From NCBI RefSeq assembly GCF_042680565.1, contig NZ_JBHUEJ010000003.1, forward strand, positions 1 through 64,000: DNA of 64,000 bases, in the 5' to 3' direction. Below, piece after piece: positions 7,962-17,328 of this stretch (its first letter is position 1; each line of letters opens with the position of its first letter). The notes under the pieces were generated by a model that saw only the letters and a list, made by a program, of their open reading frames with translations, was not told where the DNA came from and searched no databases. A program made the position numbers and the translations under genes. This stretch comes from Ottowia flava. GTDB lineage: Bacteria > Pseudomonadota > Gammaproteobacteria > Burkholderiales > Burkholderiaceae_C.

Positions 7962-8303
7962 TCAGGACCGCAGCGTGGTCGGTCGCGACATCAGGCCTTT
8001 GGGCAGCATGCCGTCGAACAGGACGGACAGGCTTTCGGTGCGCTCGCGCGCCGAGCGCTCGCCCGACGCATTGGCCAGGGCGGCCATCAAATCGGCACGC
8101 GCGTACCATAACGCCTGCGCGTCGCCACCAAATCGGATCCGCCGCGCCACCTGGGGGTGCTGACGCGCCCCTTCCTCGCCCAGCATGTCGAGCATGGCAA
8201 GGCGAATGTCTTCAAGCCGGTACGCCATCCGCTCCGGATCGGGCTTCTGACCGGTCCAACGCGCATACAGCCCGGTCAGCACATCAGTCGCAGTCCTACT
8301 CAT
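7962..8303 (-). CDS. Hypothetical protein, 113 residues
   Basis: No family is recognised. The sequence is soluble-looking and probably helical (LTGLYARWTGQKPDPERM, RLEDIRLAMLDMLGEEG, ALWYARADLMAALANA), with no signal peptide or membrane segment. I took the ATG at 8303 (MSRTATDV); an alternative TTG at 8324 adds seven residues. Neither start has a clear Shine-Dalgarno. It converges on ldcA across the shared terminator. The 256 bp upstream to the cyclase gene are notably AT-rich and may hold divergent promoters. Confidence 0.6.
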   Translation of the reverse strand: MSRTATDVLTGLYARWTGQKPDPERMAYRLEDIRLAMLDMLGEEGARQHPQVARRIRFGGDAQALWYARADLMAALANASGERSARERTESLSVLFDGMLPKGLMSRPTTLRS

Positions 8304-8559
8304 ATGAAGGTAACCGCCAGACAATGAAGATGAATTTGGTTACTGACCATCATAGGCCATTTAAGTGAACGAAGGCAGTACATCCGTTGCGTACAAGCTA
8401 CGACTGGTTGCATATCCCCTGATCCATATACTTAACATGGTAAATAATTGATGCCATTCCGCAGAAGAAGAGTGGGCGGGAGAGACCGGTGCTGTGACCC
8501 GGGCGAGGCTCAGAAGGCCTGCCCGGGCCTGTGGCAACGTGCGTACCACGAGTGCACTT

Positions 8560-9597
8560 ATGAATCTGGCTCAAACCATGGTGTTTGTCGACTTGGCCGG
8601 CAGCACCACCGCCTTCGCGGTCATGGGCAATGCTCAGGTCGCCGAGGTCGTCACCAAGGTCACCCAGTGGATCGACCGGGTAGTCGGCGCCCATGGCGGC
8701 CGCACCGTGAAGTTCCTTGGGGACGGCGTACTGGCGCAATTTGACGATAGCGGGCAGGCCATCGAGGCCGCTGTTTTCCTTCAGCAAAATCACACCGAGC
8801 GGCTGCGCAAATGGCCGGAAGCGCTGCGCATGGGCCTCAAGATCGGGCTGGCTACGGGGTCGGTGGTCGAAATGGCGGGCGACGCGTTCGGAGACGCGGT
8901 CAACCTGTCGTCCAGATTGTCTGACATGGCCGGCGAGCACGGCATCTGGGCGTCGGAGTCGGTCATCTCCAACATCAGCACCTCTGGCGCAACGCGCGGG
9001 CATGCCAATGTGGACGGCCAGCAGTCGGTCTCTCTGGACAGCGTGCGCTATCGCTCGCTAGGCGTGGTGCCGGTGCGAGGATTGGCACAGCCTCACTCGG
9101 TGTTCCAGATCGAATGGTCGGAGGACGTCACGACCGACCTCATGACGGTACAGGGGGCGCTGCAAAGTGGCCCACCGTGTCGAGCAGATGGGGATCGGCC
9201 GCGCTGTGAAATCGCACTGGCCTGGCTGGGTCACACCGGCGTCTTTCCGCTGAGCGAGGGGCCGATCACCATTGGCCGAGTTCCCGATTGTGATTTCGTC
9301 GTGGGTGACCAGCGGGTGTCGCGTGTACACGCCCGGATCGAACAGGTTGCCGGCGCCATCGTGGTGGTCGACATGAGCAGCTTCGGCACCTGGGTTCGCT
9401 TTGCCGAGAACCCGGCCACCGATATCGCGCTCCGGCGCGACCAATGCGTGCTGTATGACACCGGTGAAATTTCACTTGGGGCGGGATTCGATGACTTCAG
9501 CGCACCGGTCGCCGCATTCCGCGTGACGCTTCCTGCGCGATCGCTACCCAACAGAGTCGGTCAGACTCGCGCGGGGCAAATTCTTGCTCGTTCATAA
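8560..9597 (+). CDS. Class III nucleotide cyclase with C-terminal FHA domain
   Basis: This is a 345-residue cytoplasmic protein. Residues 5-180 form an adenylate/guanylate cyclase catalytic domain: VFVDLAGST with metal Asp 11, KFLGDGVLAQF with metal Asp 55, and GDAVNLSSRL. Residues about 220-330 form a forkhead-associated domain, with ITIGRVPDCDFVV and QRVSRVHARIE, which should bind phosphothreonine. The pairing suggests cyclic-nucleotide output controlled by a Ser/Thr kinase, although no kinase is present in the window. The frame is open upstream to a GTG at 8494, but MNLAQTMVFVDLAG at 8560 fits the family start. Confidence 0.85.
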   Translation: MNLAQTMVFVDLAGSTTAFAVMGNAQVAEVVTKVTQWIDRVVGAHGGRTVKFLGDGVLAQFDDSGQAIEAAVFLQQNHTERLRKWPEALRMGLKIGLATGSVVEMAGDAFGDAVNLSSRLSDMAGEHGIWASESVISNISTSGATRGHANVDGQQSVSLDSVRYRSLGVVPVRGLAQPHSVFQIEWSEDVTTDLMTVQGALQSGPPCRADGDRPRCEIALAWLGHTGVFPLSEGPITIGRVPDCDFVVGDQRVSRVHARIEQVAGAIVVVDMSSFGTWVRFAENPATDIALRRDQCVLYDTGEISLGAGFDDFSAPVAAFRVTLPARSLPNRVGQTRAGQILARS

Positions 9598-9726
9598 CCG
9601 CTCCATAGACTATGATCCCTTTATTCAACTATTAACATAATACACATCGTATGAAGTTATAAATCAGGCGTGACGCCCGTTTATGCTCTTCAATCCGAAC
9701 CCATTAAGCACGCGAATGCACCTTCA

Positions 9727-10407
9727 TCACCATTGCCCTTTGGGCGTCCCTGGACGGCTTTGGGCTCGATAGCGTTCGGCTTGGCGCAGTAGATCTATCG
9801 CATCGGGCCGCGCCGCGCGTTCGGCAAAATCCATCGCTGTCATCTGCTTCTGGTTGCGCATGCTGAAGTCGGCGCCGGACTCCAGCAGCAGCTTGACGGC
9901 TTCCGGGCTGCCGTAGGACGCGGCCATCATCAGCGGTGTCGTGCCATTGGGCGACTGCGCGTCGATGAAGGCGTGGTGCTCCAGCAGGAGGCGGATCACG
10001 TCGGTGTGGCCGTTGGTCGCCGCGTAATGCAAAGGCGTCCAGCCAGGCTTGTTGACGTCTGCATCCAGCGCGATCAGGCGCTTGACGACGTCCAGCTGGC
10101 CTTTCAGGGACGCCATCATCAACGGGCTTTCGTCCGCTGGGTTGCGACTTTCGGCCTTCAGTTTGGGTGAGTCCAGCAGGACGGACGCGACCTTCATCGA
10201 GCCTTCCTGCAGTGCCACGTACAGGCCCGGCGCACCGTTCTCGGTGGGCGTATTGGGGTCGAATCCGCGCGACAGCAGGCCGCGCATCGTCAATTCGTTG
10301 TCCTGCTTGATGGCGCGCGTGAAGGCCACTACGTCGTCGGCCGCCATCGCCAGGGGCGCGGCGACGGCCAGGCAGGCGGCCACCAGAACGCTTTTGAACT
10401 GCTTCAT
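9727..10407 (-). CDS. Exported ankyrin-repeat protein
   Basis: This 226-residue protein starts with a Sec signal peptide (MKQFKSVLVAACLAVAAPLA, cleavage after AMA near residue 22). It continues with about five ankyrin repeats, clearest at GWTPLHYAATNGHTDVIRLL and GTTPLMMAASYGSPEAVKLL. Periplasmic ankyrin proteins often sit beside catalases or hydrolases as protein-interaction scaffolds; no partner is evident here. Its ATG overlaps the tatD stop by 4 bp (ATGA), so the two are co-transcribed and coupled. The 129 bp downstream to 9598 are AT-rich and hold no recognisable gene. Confidence 0.85.
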   Translation of the reverse strand: MKQFKSVLVAACLAVAAPLAMAADDVVAFTRAIKQDNELTMRGLLSRGFDPNTPTENGAPGLYVALQEGSMKVASVLLDSPKLKAESRNPADESPLMMASLKGQLDVVKRLIALDADVNKPGWTPLHYAATNGHTDVIRLLLEHHAFIDAQSPNGTTPLMMAASYGSPEAVKLLLESGADFSMRNQKQMTAMDFAERAARPDAIDLLRQAERYRAQSRPGTPKGQW

Positions 10408-11210
10408 ACGCTGACTTTCGGGAAAAGACGGGTGAAATTGTCGCTGGTGACCTGCGCGATGCGCGCGACGTCCACCCCGCGCAGTTCGGCCACCTTGGCC
10501 GCGACGTAAGGCACGTAGGCCGGTGAATTGGTCTTGCCGCGGTACGGCACGGGCGCCAGATAGGGCGAATCGGTTTCGATCAGCAGCCGATCTTCCGGGA
10601 CCATGGCCGCCACTTCCTGCAATTCGCGCGCACTCTTGAAGGTGACGATGCCCGACAGCGACACGTAAAAACCCAGGTCCAGCGCCGCGCGCGCCACTTC
10701 GCGCGTTTCGGTAAAGCAGTGAAACACGCCGCCGGCGCTGCCTGCCCCGCCCTGCTCGCCCTCTTCCTTGAGGATGGTCAGCGTGTCGTCCGACGATGCG
10801 CGGGTGTGGATCACCAGCGGCAGGCCGGCGCGGCGGGCGGCGCGAATGTGGGTGCGAAAACGGTCGCGCTGCCATGCCAGGTCGGCCACGCTGCGGCCGC
10901 CTTTGCGTTCTTCCATCTGGTAGTAGTCCAGGCCGGTTTCGCCAATGGCAACCACCTTCGGCAATTGGCTGGCGGCGACCAACTGGTCCTCGGTCGGTTC
11001 GTGGACGTCTTCGCTGTCGGGGTGCACGCCCGCGCTGGCCCACAGGCCGTCGTGGCGCGCGGCCAAGGCCTGGACGTCGGGGAATTCTTCCATCGTCGTG
11101 CTGATGCACAGCGCGCGTGTGACCTGGGCCGCCGCCATGGCGGCGCGCACGGCGTCAAAGTCCGAGGCCAGTTCAGGAAATGTGAGGTGACAGTGGGAGT
11201 CGGTGAACAT
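10404..11210 (-). CDS. tatD: TatD family metal-dependent deoxyribonuclease
   Basis: This 268-residue protein of the amidohydrolase-fold TatD/YcfH group has the metal-binding start MFTDSHCHLTF, GVHPDSED, AIGETGLDYY, VIHTRAS, VFHCFTET and the closing motif LIETDSPYLAPVPYRGK. Members are 3'-5' exonucleases acting in DNA repair or turnover. Length is normal. The ankyrin gene overlaps its stop. It lies downstream of the holB-PilZ genes on the same strand, a common beta-proteobacterial order (tmk, holB, pilZ, tatD). Confidence 0.92.
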   Translation of the reverse strand: MFTDSHCHLTFPELASDFDAVRAAMAAAQVTRALCISTTMEEFPDVQALAARHDGLWASAGVHPDSEDVHEPTEDQLVAASQLPKVVAIGETGLDYYQMEERKGGRSVADLAWQRDRFRTHIRAARRAGLPLVIHTRASSDDTLTILKEEGEQGGAGSAGGVFHCFTETREVARAALDLGFYVSLSGIVTFKSARELQEVAAMVPEDRLLIETDSPYLAPVPYRGKTNSPAYVPYVAAKVAELRGVDVARIAQVTSDNFTRLFPKVSV

Positions 11211-11353
11211 GCACGGGCCGGTGACAAGCCCGAAGCCGCAAGGGCATCAGGCGGTCTTTGTCAGCGTAAAACAGCGAAATTGATGCTATCACGCGCCTTC
11301 TGACGTGACAGGCGGCCAGATGGACCGGCCGCTTGTAGGTGCGCGCCGCTTTG

Positions 11354-11725
11354 TCAGATGGTCTGCGTAGCGCGGTCGGAGCCCAGTGAGGCGCCCAGAA
11401 TCTGCTCGATTTTGACTTTGAGCTGCGCCGATTTTTCGTCGTTCGGAAAGCGCACGCCCACGCCTTGTGTTCGATTGCCTGAAGCACGTGCCGGCGTGAT
11501 CCACGCCACCTTGCCCGCCACAGGATAGCGCTGCGGGTCGTCCGGCAAGGTGATCAGCACGTACACGTCGTCGCCCAGGCGGTGCTCGCGCGCCGACGGG
11601 ATGAAGATGCCGCCGTCCGCAAACATAGGGATGTAGGCCGCGTAAAGGGCGGCTTTTTCCTTGATGGCCAGCTGGATAACGCTCGGGCGGGGTGTGTTGA
11701 GAGGTGCGCTTTGCGAAGTCGACAT
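11354..11725 (-). CDS. PilZ domain protein
   Basis: This 123-residue protein resembles the short PilZ proteins encoded after holB that are needed for type IV pilus assembly. Features are IFIPSAREHRLGDDVYVLIT, the GKVAWITP strand and GVGVRF. The canonical c-di-GMP-binding RxxxR is not evident at the N-terminus (only AAYIPMFADGGIF), so c-di-GMP binding is doubtful, as for Pseudomonas PilZ itself. It is separated from holB by 48 bp and likely shares its transcript. Confidence 0.85.
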   Translation of the reverse strand: MSTSQSAPLNTPRPSVIQLAIKEKAALYAAYIPMFADGGIFIPSAREHRLGDDVYVLITLPDDPQRYPVAGKVAWITPARASGNRTQGVGVRFPNDEKSAQLKVKIEQILGASLGSDRATQTI

Positions 11726-11773
11726 GGGCGGCTGCGATTCGGTTCCAGGACAGCAAAGCCGGGCAAAGCGGCT

Positions 11774-12823
11774 TCAGCCCTTCGAGTTTAGGGCCTGCCT
11801 GGCGCTGCTGACCAGGAATTCTGTCGTCAAACCGGCATTTAGGCTGTGTTCTGCGGTGCGCGCGGCCTGCCCCAACTGCGTCCACCAGCGCGACAGCGCC
11901 GCCATGGGCAACGGGCGGTGCGGCAGATCGGCCGATTCGAAGTAGCGCGGCACGGCGCCGACCTGCAGCGCCATCAGGTCATGGCAGAGCTTTTGCAGCC
12001 GCGCGACCACCTCCGGCAGCGCCAGTCCGGCCATGGCCGAGACGTCGCCGCTGGCCATGGCCTTGGGCAGCATGGCCCACTGGCGCGCGGTGACCTTGGT
12101 TTCGGCCAGCGCCAGCGCATCGTCCGGGCGGCCGCCGGCGGCGCGCAACAGTGCGGCGCCCTCCTCGGCCGGCACGCCTTGCACGTCCAGCCAGTGCTGG
12201 CCTTCGGCGGCGGCGGGCCAGTCCAGCGTATGCGTCAGGCAGCGGCTGCGGATGGTGGGCAGCAGCAGTTGGGCCGCGTCGGTGGCCAGGACAAACCGCA
12301 CGTCGCCGGGCGGTTCTTCCAATGTTTTCAACAGGGCGTTGGCCGTGACGGCGTTCATGCGCTCGGCCGGATAGATCAGCACCGCCTTGCCGCGCCCGCG
12401 CCCACTGGTGCGCTGCGCGAATTCGATGGTGTCGCGCATGGCGTCAACGCGGATGTCCTTGCTGGGCTTGCGCTTCTTGTCGTCGATGTCGGACTGCGCC
12501 TTTTCGGGCAGCGGCCAGCCGCGCGCCAGCATTTCGGTTTCGGGCATCAGCACGGCCAGGTCGCTGTGCGTGTGCACGGCGATGCCGTGGCAGCTGGCGC
12601 ACTGGCCGCAGGCGCCCTGGGGCGTGGGCGCGTCGCACAACCAGGCCCGCACCATGGCCAAGCCCAGTTCAAACTGGCCCAGGCCCGACGGCCCCTGCAG
12701 CAGCCAGGCGTGGCCGCGCTGGGCCAGCAGGGCTTCCAGCTGGCGTTGCAGCCAGGGTGCCAGGGGCGCCGGCTGCGTGGACAGTGCAGCGGCGCCCTGC
12801 TCTGCCTTGGCGGCGGTGCTCAC
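11774..12823 (-). CDS. holB: DNA polymerase III subunit delta'
   Basis: This is the 349-residue clamp-loader subunit delta'. Residues 40-60 carry a modified, ATPase-inactive P-loop region (LLQGPSGLGQFELG, lacking the GKT lysine, as usual for delta'). Zinc-module cysteines follow (GACGQCASCHG), then the sensor region KAVLIYPAERMNAVTANALL, LEEPP and the SRC-like TIRSRCLTH. The GTG start overlaps the tmk stop by 4 bp (GTGA), supporting coupling. It loads the beta clamp together with DnaX and HolA. Confidence 0.9.
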   Translation of the reverse strand: MSTAAKAEQGAAALSTQPAPLAPWLQRQLEALLAQRGHAWLLQGPSGLGQFELGLAMVRAWLCDAPTPQGACGQCASCHGIAVHTHSDLAVLMPETEMLARGWPLPEKAQSDIDDKKRKPSKDIRVDAMRDTIEFAQRTSGRGRGKAVLIYPAERMNAVTANALLKTLEEPPGDVRFVLATDAAQLLLPTIRSRCLTHTLDWPAAAEGQHWLDVQGVPAEEGAALLRAAGGRPDDALALAETKVTARQWAMLPKAMASGDVSAMAGLALPEVVARLQKLCHDLMALQVGAVPRYFESADLPHRPLPMAALSRWWTQLGQAARTAEHSLNAGLTTEFLVSSARQALNSKG

Positions 12824-13476
12824 AGGATCCCCCGGTCGACCAACGCGGCGCGCACGGCGGTGGCGACGGCTTCGCGCGGCTGGTCGGCGTCGATGCGGGC
12901 GAAGCGCTCGGGCTGCCCTTCCGCCCGGCGCGCATAGCCGGCGCGCACGGCGTCGAAGAATGCCACCGGCTGCGACTCGAATTTGTCCGGCACACGCGCA
13001 CCGGCCAGGCGTTCGGCGGCCACGGCGGGCGGCACATCGAACCACAGGGTCAGATCGGGTTGAATCAGGGGTTTTTGAACGAAATCGGCCTCCAGCCCTA
13101 CAGCATCCTGCGCGAGCAGCTCCAATGTTGATAGCAACTGCCAGTCAAACCCGCGCCCGCCGCCCTGGTAGGCGAAGGTCGCGTCGGTGAAGCGGTCGCA
13201 CAGCACCACGTCGCCGCGCGCCAGCGCCGGGACGATGACGCGCTGCAGGTGGTCGCGCCGCGCGGCGAACATCAACAGCGCTTCGGTCAGCGCGTCCATC
13301 GGCTCGTGCAGGGCCAGCGCGCGGACCTTCTCGGCCAGCGGCGTGCCACCCGGCTCGCGCGTCAGCGTGACCTGCCGGCCGGCGGCGCGAAAGGCGTCGG
13401 CCAGCGCGTCGATGTGGGTCGACTTGCCGGCGCCGTCGATGCCTTCAAAGCTGAGAAACAGCCCGCGCGCCGCCAT
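12820..13476 (-). CDS. tmk: Thymidylate kinase with in-frame repeat insertion
   Basis: This 218-residue dTMP kinase has the P-loop FEGIDGAGKST (residues 10-20), the TREPGGT motif, the DR motif VLCDRFTDATFAYQGGGRG and the LWFDVPP strand. Residues 114-136 (LLSTLELLAQDAVGLEADF and following) are encoded by a copy of the dispersed repeat. They lengthen the loop between the DRF helix and the PDLTLWFDV strand relative to ordinary Tmk. The reading frame is kept, so the enzyme is probably active. The start overlaps the mltG stop by one base. Confidence 0.92.
   Translation of the reverse strand: MAARGLFLSFEGIDGAGKSTHIDALADAFRAAGRQVTLTREPGGTPLAEKVRALALHEPMDALTEALLMFAARRDHLQRVIVPALARGDVVLCDRFTDATFAYQGGGRGFDWQLLSTLELLAQDAVGLEADFVQKPLIQPDLTLWFDVPPAVAAERLAGARVPDKFESQPVAFFDAVRAGYARRAEGQPERFARIDADQPREAVATAVRAALVDRGIL
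13071..13135 (+). repeat. Comamonad dispersed repeat, copy 3, inside tmk
   Basis: Contains AAATCGGCCTCCAGCCCTAC, CTGCGCGAGCAGCT and GTTGATAGC. It is read in frame on the opposite strand as tmk residues 114-136 without a stop. Confidence 0.85.
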
Positions 13477-14567
13477 CAGTTGGCTCCTGACGCAGCCGAA
13501 GCCACGGCGGCTGGCGGCGGCGCAGCCAGAACGCCCGATGCCGCGGGCGCAGCCAGCCCGGCGCCGCCCCCGCGCTGGAACTGGTTGACCGCGCGGTTGT
13601 GCTCGTCCAGCGACCGGCTGAAATGGCTGCTGCCGTCGCCGCGCGCCACGAAGTACAGCGCCTTGGTCTCGGCCGGCTGCACCGCCGCCATCAGCGACGC
13701 CTTGCCGGGCATGGCGATCGGCGTGGGTGGCAGGCCGGCGCGGGTGTAGGTGTTGAAGGGCGTGTCGGCCGTCAGGTGGCTGCGTTTGAGGTCGCCGTTG
13801 AAGGCATCACCCAGCCCGTAGATGACCGACGGGTCGGTCTGCAGCCGCATGCCCACGCGCAGGCGGTTGATAAAGACGCCGGCGATTTCCGGCCGGTCCT
13901 TCGCCTGGCCGGTTTCCTTTTCGACGATGCTGGCCAGCACCAGCGCGTCGTCGGCGGATTTGAGCGGCAGGTTGGGCGCGCGCATGTCCCAGGCGGCCTG
14001 CAGGCGCCGGTCCATCAGCTGCAGGGACTGGCGAAGCACGGCCAAGTCGCCCGAATTCTTGGCGTAGTGGTAGGTGTCGGGAAAGAAGCGCCCTTCCGGC
14101 GACACGCCGGGCTTGCCCAGCGCCTTCATGATCTGCTCGCCCGTCATGTCGGCGGTGTCGTGCGTCAGGTTCTCGGCCCTGGCCAGCGCGGCGCGGAACT
14201 GCTTGAACGTCCAGCCCTCCACCAGCGTCACCGCCAGCACGATGCGGTCGCCACGGATCAGCTTGTCCAGCAGGTCGCCCGCGGTCATGCCCTGGGTGAC
14301 TTCGTATTCGCCGGGCTTGATGGTCTGCTCATGCCCCTTGACGCGGAAATAGGCGTACAGCAGCTCGGCCGGCAGCTTCACGCCGCCCTGCACCGCCCGG
14401 TTGGCGGCCGTGCGCAGCGACGCGCCGTTGGGCACCGACACCTCGACCTTGGGGGCGGACAGCGTCAGCGGCTGCTGCAGCCACCACCACGCACCACCCG
14501 CAGCGGCCACAGCCAGCACGAGCAGCAAAAACAGCAGTTTGATCAGGGTTCGCAAAAGGCGCTTCAC
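13476..14567 (-). CDS. mltG: Endolytic transglycosylase MltG
   Basis: This 363-residue inner-membrane murein transglycosylase (YceG family) is proposed to terminate nascent glycan strands. It has one N-terminal transmembrane segment (residues 8-32), a LysM-like region (LVEGWTFKQFRAAL) and the catalytic stretch LASIVEKETGQAKDRPEIAG with its Glu. NRLRVGMRLQTDPSVIYGLG and YNTY-like FNTYTRAGLPPTPIAMPG are strongly conserved. The tail after residue 335 is Ala/Pro-rich and nonconserved. The order mltG-tmk-holB is typical of beta-proteobacteria. It is divergent from ygfZ across 35 bp. Confidence 0.92.
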   Translation of the reverse strand: MKRLLRTLIKLLFLLLVLAVAAAGGAWWWLQQPLTLSAPKVEVSVPNGASLRTAANRAVQGGVKLPAELLYAYFRVKGHEQTIKPGEYEVTQGMTAGDLLDKLIRGDRIVLAVTLVEGWTFKQFRAALARAENLTHDTADMTGEQIMKALGKPGVSPEGRFFPDTYHYAKNSGDLAVLRQSLQLMDRRLQAAWDMRAPNLPLKSADDALVLASIVEKETGQAKDRPEIAGVFINRLRVGMRLQTDPSVIYGLGDAFNGDLKRSHLTADTPFNTYTRAGLPPTPIAMPGKASLMAAVQPAETKALYFVARGDGSSHFSRSLDEHNRAVNQFQRGGGAGLAAPAASGVLAAPPPAAVASAASGAN

Positions 14568-14602
14568 CAGCGAGGAAAAGGGTCGGCCATGATAATTCAG
14601 CC

Positions 14603-15595
14603 ATGTGCTCGACCCTTGCCTCCCCCGTCTTCGCCCACCCCGACGCCACGACCGCCGCCGCCTTGGACGGCGTGGTGCGTCTGCACGGCCTGGGTGTGAT
14701 CCGCGCTGTGGGCGAACAGGCCGCGACGTTCCTGCAAGGCCAGCTGACGCAGGACGTGGTGCTGATGCCGGTCGGCAGCAGCCGCCTGGCGGCGTTCTGC
14801 ACCGCCAAGGGCCGCATGCTGGCCAGCTTTCGCGTGCTGAAAACGCGCGCCGACGAACTGCTGCTGGTCACCAGCGCCGAAACGCTGCCCGCCACGCTCA
14901 AGCGCCTGTCCATGTTCGTGCTGCGCGCCAAGGTCAAGCTGAGCGACGCCAGCGGCGACTTCGCGATCTATGGCGCATTGGGTCCCACGGCCGCTGCCTG
15001 GGTGCAAAACGCTACACAATCGGTAGCTTCTAGCGCAGATGGTTCTAGGGCTGATGGCCAAAACGATGCCAAACCCATGGTGATCGATCTGCCTGCCGCC
15101 GACGGCGCCGCCCGTGCGCTGCAGCTGCTGCCGCCTGACGCGCCCGCCCCCGCCGGTCCGGCGCTCAGCGATGCCGACTGGCGCTGGGCCGAGATCCGCG
15201 CCGGCGTGGCGCGCGTCGTGGGGCCCGTGGTCGAAGCCTTCGTGCCGCAGATGCTCAACTACGAAAGCGCCGACGGCGTGAACTTCAAGAAAGGCTGCTA
15301 CCCCGGCCAGGAAGTCGTCGCGCGCAGCCAGTTCCGCGGCGCCATCAAACGCCGCGCCTTCGTCGCCCAGGTGGCGGGCGCGGCCGAAGCCGGCCAGGAA
15401 GTGTTCGACCCCAGCGCGCCCGACCAACCCGTCGGCCTGATCGCCCAGGCCGCCCCCGCGCCGGGCGGCGGCACCGCGGTGATCGTGTCGCTGCAGCTGG
15501 CGGCCGAGCACGCGCCCGACCTGCGCGTCGGCGCGGCGGACGGCCCGTCACTGTCGGGATTGCACCTGCCGTTTGCGCTGCTGCACGACATCTGA
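14603..15595 (+). CDS. ygfZ: Folate-binding Fe-S cluster protein YgfZ
   Basis: This 330-residue YgfZ/GcvT-like protein helps assemble or repair Fe-S clusters in MiaB-type and other enzymes and binds tetrahydrofolate. The hallmark KKGCYPGQE (residues 231-239) with its essential Cys is present, preceded by VPQMLNYESADGVNF. The N-terminal half has FLQGQLTQDV and CTAKGRMLASF. Residues about 136-155 (QNATQSVASSADGSRADGQN) are a low-complexity stretch encoded by a dispersed repeat and are not part of the fold's conserved core. Confidence 0.92.
   Translation: MCSTLASPVFAHPDATTAAALDGVVRLHGLGVIRAVGEQAATFLQGQLTQDVVLMPVGSSRLAAFCTAKGRMLASFRVLKTRADELLLVTSAETLPATLKRLSMFVLRAKVKLSDASGDFAIYGALGPTAAAWVQNATQSVASSADGSRADGQNDAKPMVIDLPAADGAARALQLLPPDAPAPAGPALSDADWRWAEIRAGVARVVGPVVEAFVPQMLNYESADGVNFKKGCYPGQEVVARSQFRGAIKRRAFVAQVAGAAEAGQEVFDPSAPDQPVGLIAQAAPAPGGGTAVIVSLQLAAEHAPDLRVGAADGPSLSGLHLPFALLHDI
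15008..15065 (-). repeat. Comamonad dispersed repeat, copy 4, inside ygfZ (diverged)
   Basis: Carries AATCGGTAGCTTCTAGCGCA and GGTTCTAGGGCTGATGGCCA. It matches the reverse orientation of the family with several substitutions, is read in frame in ygfZ, and encodes a Ser/Ala/Asp-rich linker. Confidence 0.6.
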
Positions 15596-15622
15596 CCGGC
15601 CGACGCCTCCGGCGTCCGCTGC

Positions 15623-16402
<780 letters not shown>

Positions 16403-16547
16403 GAGCGCATCCCCTTGCGTGCAGCCGCTGAGCACACCGCCACCCGCCAGCGAAAGCCCTGCAACGCGCCGCCACCCCCTGATCGAACGGCCGCGGAGCA
16501 GGCCAAGCCAGCGAACGCCCGGCGCGGACCTGCGCCGCGCGGTGGCG

Positions 16548-16607
16548 TTGTCCCCCCTTGCGCAGCAGAAGGGGGGAAGGCGCTATCGGCGCCACAGGGG
16601 GGTTAAT
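16548..16607. repeat. C/G-run hairpin repeat between permease and ATPase genes
   Basis: CCCCCCTT and AAGGGGGG form an 8-bp stem. GGCGC and GCGCC then form a second stem, followed by CACAGGGGGG, which could re-pair with the C-run. I recall similar C-run/G-run hairpins as common intergenic elements in comamonads. It overlaps the permease stop and may stabilise or attenuate the upstream mRNA. Confidence 0.55.
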
Positions 16608-17253
16608 CCTGCTCCGCATACCTGCGCTCCAGCCGCTGAAACACCCAGGTCAGCATCAGCGTCATCAGCAGGTAGAACACCGCGGCGACGATGAAGGGCG
16701 TGATGGTGAAGTCGCGCTGCACAAAGCCGCGCGCGGCGCGCAGCAGGTCGTTCAGCGCCAGCACGTAGATCAGCGAGGTGTCCTTAATCAGCGTGATCGT
16801 CTCGTTGGCCAGTGGCGGCAGCGTGCGGCGGATGACCTGCGGCATGACGATGCGGCGCATGGTCTGCGGGTAGCTCAGACCCAGCGCCTTGGCGCCTTCG
16901 TACTGGCCGCGGTCGATCGACTGGATGCCGGCGCGGAAGATCTCGGCAAAGTACGCCGCGTAGTTCAGCGCAAAGGCCACCACCGCGGCCGGGAAGTCCG
17001 GCAGCCGGATGCCCACGTAGGGCACAAAGGGCAGCGCGTAGTAGACGAACAGCAGCTGCAGCATCAGCGGCGTGCCGCGCATCAGCCAGATGAAGCCGCT
17101 GACGGCGCGGCGCAGCGCGCCAAAGCGCGACACGCGCGCCAGCGCCAGCGCCAGGCCGAGCGGCAGCGCCAGCACCAGCGTGATGGCGAACAGCTTGAGC
17201 GTGACCAGCGAACCCTCGGCCAGCGGCGGCAGCAGGCGCAGGATGTATTCCAT
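16603..17253 (-). CDS. Polar amino-acid ABC transporter permease
   Basis: This 216-residue HisM/GlnP-type permease has about five transmembrane segments. The family start (MEYILRLLPPLAEGSLVTLK), the conserved IWLMRGTPLMLQLLFVYY and the ATPase-coupling EAA loop (YEGAKALGLSYPQTMRRIVM) are present. The ATG at 17253 is preferred over the in-frame TTG at 17259. It is presumed to form a homodimer with the ATPase at 15623-16402 and to receive substrate from the lipoprotein at 17329-18144. Confidence 0.92.
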   Translation of the reverse strand: MEYILRLLPPLAEGSLVTLKLFAITLVLALPLGLALALARVSRFGALRRAVSGFIWLMRGTPLMLQLLFVYYALPFVPYVGIRLPDFPAAVVAFALNYAAYFAEIFRAGIQSIDRGQYEGAKALGLSYPQTMRRIVMPQVIRRTLPPLANETITLIKDTSLIYVLALNDLLRAARGFVQRDFTITPFIVAAVFYLLMTLMLTWVFQRLERRYAEQD

Positions 17254-17280
17254 GGTCAAAAGTGGCGCTGGCCCAGGTCA

Positions 17281-17312
17281 GATATGCGCAAGCAGCTTCT
17301 TGTTTTGTAGCA
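17281..17312 (+). repeat. Comamonad dispersed repeat, copy 5 (partial)
   Basis: Only the right half is present: TGCGCAAGCAGCTTCT followed by GTTTTGTAGCA. It lies in the 75-bp gap between the binding-protein and permease genes, so the operon mRNA would carry its stem. Confidence 0.55.
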
Positions 17313-17328
17313 GACTGCGCGCCGCGGC

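Noticed and set aside
9598..9726. GGCGTGACGCC as a terminator after the cyclase gene
   Set aside because: The loop would be a single base and there is no U-run, so it is not a credible intrinsic terminator.
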